Origin: Oscillospiraceae bacterium
Lineage (GTDB): Bacteria > Bacillota > Clostridia > Oscillospirales > Ruminococcaceae
Reading direction: 5' to 3'
Length of the DNA stretch: 54,427 nt
Assembly (NCBI GenBank): GCA_022788225.1
Contig: JALEVO010000159.1
Location: 1 to 54,427, forward strand
Position numbers and translations under genes: made by a program. Under the pieces are notes generated by a model. That model ran no database searches. It was not told the origin of the DNA and was given only the letters and a program-made list of their open reading frames with translations. Positions 18,470 through 25,661 of this stretch are shown here, one piece after another (the stretch's first letter is position 1; each line of letters begins with the position of its first letter).

Positions 18470-18496
18470 CTGTCTGCATACTCCTTTTGCAGACAG
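18470..18496 (-). promoter_or_regulatory. Hairpin in the ABC-operon leader
   Basis: CTGTCTGCA (18470-18478) pairs perfectly with TGCAGACAG (18488-18496) and displays AAAGGAG in its loop on the minus-strand RNA. It lies inside a ~215-base leader between promoter and first gene. No known riboswitch class was recognised. Confidence 0.5.
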
Positions 18497-18610
18497 CCGA
18501 ACTCCCTCCTTATCAGTCCCTGCTCCCCCATGAGCAAAATAAAATCATTTACAAATACTGTTCATTTCAACATTAATCAATTGTCAAAATTGCATAAGTA
18601 CCTGATATTA

Positions 18611-18639
18611 ATTATACCAATCTAAAGCGATATTGTCAA
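18611..18639 (-). promoter_or_regulatory. Promoter of the ABC/NHL/DUF5696 operon
   Basis: Consensus TTGACA (18634-18639), a 17-base spacer and consensus TATAAT (18611-18616) on the minus strand. It drives a leader of about 215 bases. A perfect consensus suggests high expression unless checked by a repressor or the leader. Confidence 0.85.
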
Positions 18640-18726
18640 GATATTAAATCGTTTTAAAAATAAATACTGAAATTTGTGCATACTGCATTTTTTATTAAAC
18701 AGGCTTTGCCGAAATACAAAAAAGAA

Positions 18727-18747
18727 CGGGCAGCCAGTGGTTGCCCG
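18727..18747 (-). terminator. Terminator of the CAP-protein gene, made from a REP-like palindrome
   Basis: A 9-bp stem (CGGGCAGCC / GGTTGCCCG, one G-T) with TTCTTTTTT following on the minus strand. Its sequence belongs to the GGGCGACC...GGTCGCCC palindrome family also seen at 33302, 33510 and 53825, and its right flank CCGAATACTTGAAAATT is shared with the copy at 53825. Confidence 0.7.
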
Positions 18748-18790
18748 AATACTTGAAAATTTATTTTTTACAGTTATATAATGTATAAAA

Positions 18791-19750
18791 TTATGGTCTT
18801 CTGAAAATCTGTACCCAGTATCCGTCACAGTAACCTACGCCAAGTTCTGTAAAGTCTGATGAAAGGATATTACTCCTGTGTCCCTCAGAATTCATCCAGC
18901 CGTTCATAACACTTTCAGAAGAATAATAACCATAGGCGATATTTTCCCCGACGCTTGACCAGCTCAGACCGTATTCATCAAAAATAGTAAAGCATGATGA
19001 GCCATCCGGACGGTCGTGGCTGAAATATTCTGTTATTTCCTCAGCACGTTCTGTTGCCGCCGCTGTCATGGTCGCATTGAGCGTCAGCGGTGAGACACCT
19101 GCGGCAATTCTTTCCTTGTTGACCAGTGCCAGTATTTCCCCGGCATATTTCAAAGCCTCAGAATCGGTTTCAGGTATATAAACGCCGTTTTCGTCAAAAT
19201 AATACGTCTTTCCGTTGATTATCTGTGTTCCGGTTCTCATTACACCGTCTGTTCCGAAATAGTATGTATCTGAATTTATTGTCACCCAGCCTGTAACCGC
19301 CGCACCGTCCGAATCAAAATAGTATTTTCTGGAATTTATAGTCTGCCAGCCCGTACGCATAGCACCGTCTGTTCCGAAATAATACAAACTGCCGCTGATA
19401 GTAACAAGCCCTGTTACTTTTACACCGGAACTGTAGTAATAGGTTTTGCCGTTTTCCGTAACCCAACCGTCTTTAAAATCACCGGTTTCCAGAAGATATG
19501 CGGCAATTCCTATCACGTCATAAAGATTTACCACGCCGTCACCGTTATAATCAGCCCTTTCAAGCTCCTCACTGGTAAACTGCACCATTCCCATTCCATA
19601 TTTTGCAACGGTAATAGCGTCATATATATCAATTTTTCCGTTGCCCGTAACGTCCCCTGCAATTGCGGCACTGCACAATGATGCAGGTATCATGCCGGAG
19701 GCAAGAACAGCGGAGGCAAGTATGCTGAACAATTTCTGATGATTTTTCAT
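18791..19750 (-). CDS. Secreted CAP/SCP-domain protein with dockerin-like module and cell-wall-binding repeats
   Basis: A 319-aa exported protein in three parts. After the signal peptide (to ~SAAIA) comes a dockerin-type pair of calcium loops (DVTGNGKIDIYD and DYNGDGVVNLYD, residues ~32-90). Next are five ~20-residue aromatic/Gly repeats of the choline/cell-wall-binding type (for example SLYYFGTDGAMRTGWQTI, ~97-200). Last is a CAP (SCP/PR1-like) domain (~205-319) with HDRPDG, GENIAYGY and GHRSNILSS. Bacterial CAP domains are common in surface and spore proteins and their activity is mostly unknown. The start ATG follows GAGGAAAGGA by 8 bases. Combining a dockerin-like module with wall repeats suggests a surface or cellulosome-linked role (inference). 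Confidence 0.88.
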   Translation of the reverse strand: MKNHQKLFSILASAVLASGMIPASLCSAAIAGDVTGNGKIDIYDAITVAKYGMGMVQFTSEELERADYNGDGVVNLYDVIGIAAYLLETGDFKDGWVTENGKTYYYSSGVKVTGLVTISGSLYYFGTDGAMRTGWQTINSRKYYFDSDGAAVTGWVTINSDTYYFGTDGVMRTGTQIINGKTYYFDENGVYIPETDSEALKYAGEILALVNKERIAAGVSPLTLNATMTAAATERAEEITEYFSHDRPDGSSCFTIFDEYGLSWSSVGENIAYGYYSSESVMNGWMNSEGHRSNILSSDFTELGVGYCDGYWVQIFRRP

Positions 19751-19799
19751 TGTAAAAATCCTTTCCTCTGATTATTCAAGGCAATACCGCATAATTATT

Positions 19800-19918
19800 G
19801 TCGTACAGATGCGCAGTCAGATTTTTTGTCAGATCGCATAAAAATTTCGCAGGCATACTGGCGTATGTCAAGAGATTTTTGTGTGATATGACGGAAAATC
19901 TGCAAGCAGATGTGCGGC
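19800..19918. repeat. 120-bp imperfect inverted repeat (long hairpin)
   Basis: The sequence folds about the centre CATAC-TGGC-GTATG (19854-19867). The flanks match in reverse: GCGCAGTCAGATTTT near 19811-19825 against AAAATCTGCAAGCAGATGTGCGG near 19895-19917. It fills the gap between the lipoprotein stop and the CAP-protein start. It may be a foldback element or a 3'-end structure of the lipoprotein message. Confidence 0.65.
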
Positions 19919-19932
19919 AAAAGCGATAGCTG

Positions 19933-20583
19933 TTAATTGTGCGGTGTTGCCTCAACCATGTCTTTTGTTATTTCAAATGCCAGAACTTCTTCTGAATCGG
20001 TCTTGGAAGGCTGATAATAAACGGATAAAGATTCCCATCTGGAATATACAGCAAACGGTGCATAACCAGTAACAGCTTCACCAGGCTGGAGAGTTACGTT
20101 AAGAGATTCCATGTTGCTTATTTCTTTCTGTGCCTGAGTAAGTGCGGACAAATCGGTTATAATATCTGTGTATTCCCCGTCAATAAGCTTCACTTTAAAA
20201 TCAAATACATTTACAAGCTGTTCTGTATCCGTATTATTGGTTACCTCACAGACTAATACAACAACCTGTTTGTCATAATTAGCAGTATCATCTGCTTCAA
20301 TTATTCCTGCGTCATAAACGTTTGTGATTTTCAGGTCCATTCCTGCGATTTCTGATTTTTCGCCGATATTTGCCGGAATTGTCGGAATATTTTCAGGCTT
20401 TTCCTCTTCTCTTATGATCTCACCTCTGGAGTTTTCAACGCCCTCTGCCGACTGTGAATATGAATTTGAGCTGTCATAATATACAATATTATTACCTGTG
20501 CTTCCTTGTTTTTCACCGCAGCCGCCTGCAAATACCAGTGTCGCAGAAGAGAGAACTGCCAGCAGCATTTTTATATTCTTCAC
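19933..20583 (-). CDS. Small lipoprotein with immunoglobulin-like DUF4352/DUF5067-type domain
   Basis: A 216-aa exported lipoprotein. The start is GTG 20581-20583 behind AAGGAG (8-base spacer); the signal peptide ends in a lipobox-like FAGGC, with Cys at about residue 22. A Ser-rich spacer is followed by a beta-sandwich with VVVLVCEVTNNTDTEQLVNV and LQPGEAVTGYAPF, the pattern of the DUF4352/DUF5067 families found in Gram-positive cell-surface lipoproteins. The exact family cannot be settled by eye and function is unknown. It lies alone between the ferredoxin and CAP-protein genes, reading the same way. Confidence 0.75.
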   Translation of the reverse strand: MKNIKMLLAVLSSATLVFAGGCGEKQGSTGNNIVYYDSSNSYSQSAEGVENSRGEIIREEEKPENIPTIPANIGEKSEIAGMDLKITNVYDAGIIEADDTANYDKQVVVLVCEVTNNTDTEQLVNVFDFKVKLIDGEYTDIITDLSALTQAQKEISNMESLNVTLQPGEAVTGYAPFAVYSRWESLSVYYQPSKTDSEEVLAFEITKDMVEATPHN

Positions 20584-20660
20584 AATTATTTCTCCTTATA
20601 TAATTTTTATAATAATGATATTATAACATTAAATAATGAATTTTGCAACTAAAAAATAAA

Positions 20661-20677
20661 CTCTCCGCAAAGGAGAG
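20661..20677 (-). terminator. Ferredoxin terminator
   Basis: CTCTCC pairs with GGAGAG over GCAAA and is followed on the minus strand by a T-rich run, 25 bases after the ferredoxin stop. Confidence 0.7.
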
Positions 20678-20701
20678 CTTATTTAATGTATAACCCGGAA
20701 A

Positions 20702-20872
20702 TTACTGTGCTGAAGGAGCGTCAACAGGACAAGTACCTGCACAGGCGCCGCAGTCGATGCACTTTTCAGGGTCGATAACGTACTTGCCGTCACCCTCTGA
20801 GATAGCCTCAACAGGACAATCTGCTGCACAAGCGCCGCAGCTGATACATTCATCTGAAATTGCGTATGCCAT
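20702..20872 (-). CDS. 2[4Fe-4S] ferredoxin
   Basis: A 56-residue clostridial-type ferredoxin, a low-potential electron carrier for fermentation enzymes such as pyruvate:ferredoxin oxidoreductase and hydrogenase. Both cluster motifs are intact: CISCGACAADCPVEA near residue 9 and CIDCGACAGTCPVDA near residue 38. ATG at 20870-20872 is preceded by GGAGGTG with a 9-base spacer. It is a single gene with its own terminator; no promoter of high quality was fixed by eye. Confidence 0.95.
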   Translation of the reverse strand: MAYAISDECISCGACAADCPVEAISEGDGKYVIDPEKCIDCGACAGTCPVDAPSAQ

Positions 20873-20998
20873 TAACAATACACCTCCGTTATTTCAACTT
20901 GCTATACAAATACAATATAGCTTCAATTATATTGTATCATATTTTCGCAAAAAAGCAAGTCTTTTTTTACAAATTTTAAAATCCAAATCACCGGTTTT

Positions 20999-21138
20999 GT
21001 AGGGGACGGCGCCCACGACGTCCCGGTGCGTGACCGCACTGGACATTTCGTTCCTAACGTTGACTGTTGATTTTGGTATATGGCTCGACCATTTAACATA
21101 ACGGAGAATCAAGGGACGTCGTAGGCGCCGTCCCCTAC
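20999..21138. mobile_element. Inverted-repeat element, copy 2 (MITE-like, 140 bp)
   Basis: GTAGGGGACGGCGCCC at the left end and its complement at the right end, the same length as copy 1. The interior is diverged but keeps the GTGACCG and GGTATATG landmarks. It lies between the ferredoxin and the amidohydrolase promoter. Confidence 0.8.
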
Positions 21139-21172
21139 AGAATTGATTTGCGTGAAATTTCACCGACAGAGA

Positions 21173-21199
21173 TTGACAAAATCCATTTTAAGGTATAAT
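21173..21199 (+). promoter_or_regulatory. Amidohydrolase promoter
   Basis: TTGACA (21173-21178) and TATAAT (21194-21199) with a short 15-base spacer, which should weaken the promoter; AGGAGG follows before the ATG at 21227. Confidence 0.6.
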
Positions 21200-21226
21200 A
21201 TTAGATAAAGAACAGGAGGAATTATC

Positions 21227-22030
21227 ATGTATATAGATTTTCACACTCATGCGTTTGCTGATAAGATAGTTGAAAAGGCAATGGAAAACCTTACAGCCAC
21301 TTCCGGACTTAAGCCCTGTACAGACGGTTCGCTGAAAGGTCTTAAAGAGAAAATGAAAAACAGCGGAATTGATGCGGCAGTATTGCTCCCCATTGCCACA
21401 AAACCCTCCCAGCAGGAAGTAATCAACAGCTGGGCGGCGGAAATAAACGGCAAAGACGGTATTTACGCATTCGGCAGTGTTCACCCCGACGCTCCCGACG
21501 CTCTTGAGTATCTTGAAAAAATAAAGGCGCTGGGACTGCACGGCGTAAAGCTTCACCCCGATTACCAGAACTTTCTTGTTGAGGACGAAAAACTGTTTCC
21601 CATATATCAGAAATGTACAGAGCTTAACCTGCCTGTGACCTTCCATGCCGGTTACGACCCGCTTTCCCCCGCCCTTATTCATGGAACTCCGGAAGGTTTC
21701 CTCAAAGTCTGTGAAGCATTCCCCGACCTTACAATAATTTTAGCCCATCTCGGCGGAATGTACCGCTGGGAGGGAGTTGAACGTCTGATTGCCGGAAAAC
21801 CCGGAAATATTTACCTTGACCTTGCCGTAACAGCCGGAGAAATCGGCGAAAAACAGCTTATAAGAATTATTTCAAAGCACGGCGCAGACAGGATTCTCTT
21901 AGGCAGTGACTGCCCATGGGACGACCCTGCAAATGAAATAGCAATGGTAGAGAGACTTCCTTTAAGCCGTGAGGAAAAGGATATGATTTTCTATAAGAAT
22001 GCACAAAAACTTCTGAAAATTGAACTGTAA
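21227..22030 (+). CDS. Metal-dependent amidohydrolase (amidohydrolase_2 family)
   Basis: A 267-aa TIM-barrel hydrolase or decarboxylase of the amidohydrolase-2 type. Metal-site features are the N-terminal DFHTHAF, HGVKLHPDYQNF, TFHAGYDP, ILAHLGGMYRW and the C-terminal LLGSDCPW Asp. Family members act on varied ring compounds or decarboxylate aromatic acids, so the substrate is not predictable. The gene stands alone with its own promoter and a strong terminator. The start is supported by AGGAGG. Confidence 0.85.
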   Translation: MYIDFHTHAFADKIVEKAMENLTATSGLKPCTDGSLKGLKEKMKNSGIDAAVLLPIATKPSQQEVINSWAAEINGKDGIYAFGSVHPDAPDALEYLEKIKALGLHGVKLHPDYQNFLVEDEKLFPIYQKCTELNLPVTFHAGYDPLSPALIHGTPEGFLKVCEAFPDLTIILAHLGGMYRWEGVERLIAGKPGNIYLDLAVTAGEIGEKQLIRIISKHGADRILLGSDCPWDDPANEIAMVERLPLSREEKDMIFYKNAQKLLKIEL

Positions 22031-22032
22031 CA

Positions 22033-22063
22033 AAAAGACCGGAGGTTTTCTCTCCGGTCTTTT
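22033..22063 (+). terminator. Amidohydrolase terminator
   Basis: AAAAGACCGGAG (22033-22044) pairs perfectly with CTCCGGTCTTTT (22052-22063), three bases after the stop codon. It may also act for the convergent pdxR. The following ~180 bases up to pdxR hold nothing recognisable. Confidence 0.9.
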
Positions 22064-22244
22064 CGCTTTAAAGGATGAATTTTTATTTGAAAATCCGCAA
22101 AGCGAATATCAAATCCTGATTACGATTCTATTATATTCCGCTGGTACCCACAAGTCAACACATTTTAATAAAATTCAAAAAAGTTTAAGTAGCGGCATTT
22201 CAGAAAACAGTTTTATTAACCAAAAAACCTTTTGCAGTATTTTT

Positions 22245-23633
22245 TTACAACTCCCATACTTTTCCGGCAAGCTCCGCCCCCTCCTTTATCTCATTTTCCG
22301 TCATTCCCGAATATCCTATAACGATACGGCTTTCCGGCGCACTGCTTCTGTCTGCCCAGTAATATTCAGAAAGCCCGTGAAGTCCTATGCCGTTTTCCTG
22401 TGCCGTTTTTACAAGCGTCTGCTCCCCCATACCGTTTTTTATGTGTACCAGAAAATGCAGTCCGGAGTCCTCTCCGCTGATATCAGCCGATTTCCAGTTC
22501 TCCGCAATGCTTAAAAATGCGTCACGCTTTCTGCGGTAAAGCTTTTTCATGCGGCTTATGTGCCTGTCAAAAAAGCCCTGCCTTATAAATTCAGCAAGTG
22601 TAAACTGCTCGAATACCGGCACTGTGCAGGCGTAAAAGCCAAGCTTTTGGCGGTATTCGGGAACAAGTTGGGGCGGCAGTACCATGTAGCTTATTCTCAT
22701 GGAGGGCGCAAGGGTTTTGGTGAACGTGTTTATATAGATTACTCGTCCCCCTGTGTCCATACTCTGCATTGTTGGGACTGGTCTGCCGGAAAAGCGGAAT
22801 TCACTGTCGTAGTCGTCCTCGATTATGTATTTATTCTTTTCAGAGTAGACCATGCCCAGAATCTCCTGACGACGGCTGACAGGCATAACCGTTCCCAGCG
22901 GAAAATGGTGGGACGGTGTTATGTGGAAAACGTCCGCCTGACTGAAAACCCGGCTTATGTCTGCACCGTTTTCGTCCATGGGTATTGGTACAATACCGCC
23001 GCAGTTTCTGTCAAATATACGTTGTATCTTGCTGTAGCCGGGATTTTCAATGCCGTAAACAGTTTTACGTCCCAGCAACTGAATAATAAGTCCCGTCAGA
23101 TACTCCGAGCCTGCTCCCACCACTATCTGATTGGGGTGTACGTTCATTCCCCGAAAGCTTTTGAGGTACGCCGCTATCTGCTCCCTCAGTTCCCTTGTAC
23201 CGAAAGGATTACAGCTGTTAAGCAGTTCTCCGCTCTGACTGCTCAGCACTTCCCTTGAAAGCTTTGCCCATGAAGAAAACGGGAAAAAGTCCGTGTCCGC
23301 ACGGTTTGTGCCGAAGTCATAGCGGTAACTCTCCCCTGTCGGCTCATCATCAATACATGGCGGTGTGATATTTTCAGAGGAAAGCCTTGACTGTACCTTT
23401 TCAGCATAAAAACCACTGCCCGGCTTTGAGTGGATATACCCCTCCGCACAAAGCTGTGAGTATGCGTTTTCAACAGTTACAATACTTATTTTAAGGTGGG
23501 ACGCAAGCTCTCTCTTTGATGGAAGTCGCTCTCCGGCGGTGATTTCGCCCCTTTCGAGAGCGTTCCTTATGGCGCTGTAAAGCTGACTGTAAAGGGGTAC
23601 TGACAAATCAGGATTAAGGTTAAATGTTAGCAT
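22245..23633 (-). CDS. pdxR: MocR/PdxR-type transcriptional regulator
   Basis: A GntR-type winged helix (residues ~10-75: GERLPSKRELASHLKISIVT) fused to a fold-type I aminotransferase-like domain that binds PLP as effector. The PLP lysine is in TFTKTLAPSMR (~306), and IIEDDYDSEFR is the usual cofactor-site motif. It is divergent from pdxS, with promoters overlapping, which is the classic arrangement for PdxR, the activator of PLP synthesis genes that shuts off when PLP is plentiful. The ATG at 23631-23633 was chosen; a TTG two codons upstream is equally close to an AAGG site. The 462-aa length is typical. The gene name rests on context. Confidence 0.9.
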   Translation of the reverse strand: MLTFNLNPDLSVPLYSQLYSAIRNALERGEITAGERLPSKRELASHLKISIVTVENAYSQLCAEGYIHSKPGSGFYAEKVQSRLSSENITPPCIDDEPTGESYRYDFGTNRADTDFFPFSSWAKLSREVLSSQSGELLNSCNPFGTRELREQIAAYLKSFRGMNVHPNQIVVGAGSEYLTGLIIQLLGRKTVYGIENPGYSKIQRIFDRNCGGIVPIPMDENGADISRVFSQADVFHITPSHHFPLGTVMPVSRRQEILGMVYSEKNKYIIEDDYDSEFRFSGRPVPTMQSMDTGGRVIYINTFTKTLAPSMRISYMVLPPQLVPEYRQKLGFYACTVPVFEQFTLAEFIRQGFFDRHISRMKKLYRRKRDAFLSIAENWKSADISGEDSGLHFLVHIKNGMGEQTLVKTAQENGIGLHGLSEYYWADRSSAPESRIVIGYSGMTENEIKEGAELAGKVWEL

Positions 23634-23657
23634 TTTCAAACCGACCTTATAAAAAAT

Positions 23658-23700
23658 ATCAAAATTGGCTATTGAAACAATGTCAATTCAGTATTATTAT
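23658..23700. promoter_or_regulatory. Divergent pdxR/pdxS promoters
   Basis: Plus strand: TTGAAA (23672-23677), 17 bases, TATTAT (23695-23700) for pdxST. Minus strand: TTGACA (23681-23686), 17 bases, TTTGAT (23658-23663) for pdxR. The two -35 regions lie side by side, so one bound regulator could control both genes. Confidence 0.65.
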
Positions 23701-23739
23701 TATAGCGTACTATATTAAAACAGTCAAGGAGAAATAATT

Positions 23740-24615
23740 ATGGCTAACAATCGTTATGAACTTAATAAAGAGCTTGCACAGATGCTTAAAGGCGGAGTTA
23801 TCATGGACGTTACAACTCCGGAACAGGCTAAAATCGCAGAAGAAGCCGGTGCCTGCGCAGTTATGGCGCTTGAAAGAATTCCGGCTGATATCCGTGCGGC
23901 TGGCGGCGTTGCAAGAATGAGCGACCCTAAGATGATAAAGGGCATTCAGGAGGCAGTTTCAATTCCTGTTATGGCTAAGTGCAGAATCGGTCACTTTGCA
24001 GAAGCGCAGATTTTACAGGCTATCGAAATCGACTACATCGACGAGAGCGAGGTTCTCTCCCCTGCCGATGACAAATACCACATTGACAAGACAAAGTTTG
24101 ACGTTCCTTTCGTATGCGGTGCCAAGGATTTAGGCGAGGCACTCAGAAGAATCAGCGAGGGTGCGTCCATGATAAGAACAAAGGGCGAGCCGGGTACTGG
24201 TGACGTTGTTCAGGCAGTAAGACACATGAGAATGATGCAGGGTGAAATCCGCCGTCTTTCTTCAATGTCCGAGGACGAGCTTTATCAGGCTGCAAAGGAC
24301 TTGCAGGTTGACTATCAGCTTGTTAAGTACGTTGCTGAAAACAAGAAACTGCCGGTTGTAAACTTTGCAGCAGGCGGTGTTGCAACTCCTGCTGACGCAG
24401 CACTCATGATGCAGCTTGGCGCAGAGGGCGTATTCGTTGGTTCCGGTATTTTCAAGTCCGGAAACCCTGCAAAGAGAGCAGCCGCTATCGTAAAGGCTGT
24501 TACAAACTTCAACGATTACAAGATGCTTGCTGAACTCTCTGAGGACTTAGGCGAAGCTATGGTTGGTATCAACGAACAGGAAATACAGCTTCTTATGGCT
24601 GAAAGAGGCAAATAA
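23740..24615 (+). CDS. pdxS: Pyridoxal 5'-phosphate synthase lyase subunit
   Basis: Forms PLP from ribose 5-phosphate, glyceraldehyde 3-phosphate and ammonia supplied by PdxT; twelve-subunit TIM-barrel core of the DXP-independent pathway. The sequence is highly conserved: [45 protein letters not shown] and [20 protein letters not shown]. Length (291 aa) is standard. AAGGAG precedes the ATG. The last base of its TAA is the first base of the pdxT ATG, so the partners are translationally coupled. Confidence 0.98.
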   Translation: MANNRYELNKELAQMLKGGVIMDVTTPEQAKIAEEAGACAVMALERIPADIRAAGGVARMSDPKMIKGIQEAVSIPVMAKCRIGHFAEAQILQAIEIDYIDESEVLSPADDKYHIDKTKFDVPFVCGAKDLGEALRRISEGASMIRTKGEPGTGDVVQAVRHMRMMQGEIRRLSSMSEDELYQAAKDLQVDYQLVKYVAENKKLPVVNFAAGGVATPADAALMMQLGAEGVFVGSGIFKSGNPAKRAAAIVKAVTNFNDYKMLAELSEDLGEAMVGINEQEIQLLMAERGK

Positions 24616-25181
24616 TGAGAGTCGGAGTACTGGCTCTGCAGGGAGCATTTATTGAGCACGAGAAAATGCTTGAATCTTTAGGGGCAGAAACCTTTGAAAT
24701 AAGACAAAGGCGTGACATTGACCAGAGCATGGACGCAATTGTCCTCCCCGGCGGCGAAAGCACAGTCATGGGAAAGCTTCTGAATGAGCTTGACCTCATG
24801 AACCCTGTCCGTGACTTCATAAAATCAGGTATGCCTGTTTTCGGTACCTGTGCAGGACTTATTCTTCTTGCTGAGAAGATTTACGATGACAAGGCTGTGC
24901 ATATCGGAACAATGAACATCACAGCAAGGCGTAACGCCTACGGCAGACAGCTTGGCAGTTTTAACGCCAAAGAGGAGTTCAAGGGAATCGGCGAGATACC
25001 AATGACCTTTATCCGTGCGCCTTATATTGAGGAAATTGGCGAAAAAGCGGAAGTACTGGCGGTATGTGAGGGAAAAATCGTTGCGGCAAGACAGGATAAA
25101 CAGCTTGTAACGGCGTTTCACCCGGAGCTTACCGATGATATCTCGGTGCATAAGTATTTTCTTGAAGAAATTTGCAGATAG
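24615..25181 (+). CDS. pdxT: Pyridoxal 5'-phosphate synthase glutaminase subunit
   Basis: Hydrolyses glutamine and channels ammonia to PdxS. A class I glutamine amidotransferase of 188 aa with the oxyanion strand LPGGESTVMGKLL, the nucleophile Cys in FGTCAGLILL (~residue 79) and the His-Glu dyad in FHPELTDD (~residues 170-175). It ends just before a strong terminator, so pdxST is a two-gene operon. Confidence 0.98.
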   Translation: MRVGVLALQGAFIEHEKMLESLGAETFEIRQRRDIDQSMDAIVLPGGESTVMGKLLNELDLMNPVRDFIKSGMPVFGTCAGLILLAEKIYDDKAVHIGTMNITARRNAYGRQLGSFNAKEEFKGIGEIPMTFIRAPYIEEIGEKAEVLAVCEGKIVAARQDKQLVTAFHPELTDDISVHKYFLEEICR

Positions 25182-25182
25182 T

Positions 25183-25208
25183 AAAAAGCAGCGGAAACGC
25201 TGCTTTTT
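25183..25208 (+). terminator. pdxST terminator
   Basis: AAAAAGCAGCG pairs with CGCTGCTTTTT around a GAAA tetraloop, directly after the pdxT stop and followed by more T. Confidence 0.92.
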
Positions 25209-25245
25209 TGTTGGCAGAGCAAATCCGGCGTAACGCAGAATACAG

Positions 25246-25610
25246 CCGGACACATCAATGGCAGCCGCACCAAAGGCAAAAGTTTCGCCAGCCTTTTCAA
25301 AGGCTGCGGGAGTCAACGAGGGCAGAGCCCTCTTGTCGCTGTCCGCAGACAGCGAAAACCCCTAAAGCCGCCGCTTAAAGAATGCAAAACCAGTCAGACG
25401 AACAACCACTTCTGACTATACAAAATTATAAATATTCCCGGCGGCTTTTGTCATTCAACAGCGACAGCGCATTGAATGACCGCCGACAGGCGAAAAAAAC
25501 TAACTATACGAATAAAGTAACCCTCTGAGAAATTTTCAGAGGGTTATCTGTTTATATTCTAAAATTTCACTTCATTCGTACCGTCAGTTTTTCGCCGTTC
25601 GGCGGACATA
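25246..25610 (+). repeat. Large intergenic foldback repeat, copy A
   Basis: About 365 bp of non-coding sequence that matches 41091-41418 in the same direction and, over its first ~185 bp, 41451-41656 in reverse. Landmarks: AGTTTCGCCAGCC, CGCTGTCCGCAGACAGCG, AAGCCGCCGCTTAAAGAA, GTCATTCAACAGCG with CGCATTGAATGAC, and a terminator-like AACCCTCTGAGAAATTTTC hairpin. Many short palindromes suggest a structured element. It fills the gap between pdxT and the convergent methyltransferase. Confidence 0.8.
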
Positions 25611-25661
25611 GTTTTATTTTCGGCAGAAAACCACCCTCCGGATTCCGGAAGACGGTCTTTT

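Noticed and set aside
22020-22514. 164-aa plus-strand ORF after the amidohydrolase
   Set aside because: It starts inside the amidohydrolase, runs through its terminator and then antisense to pdxR; no ribosome site.
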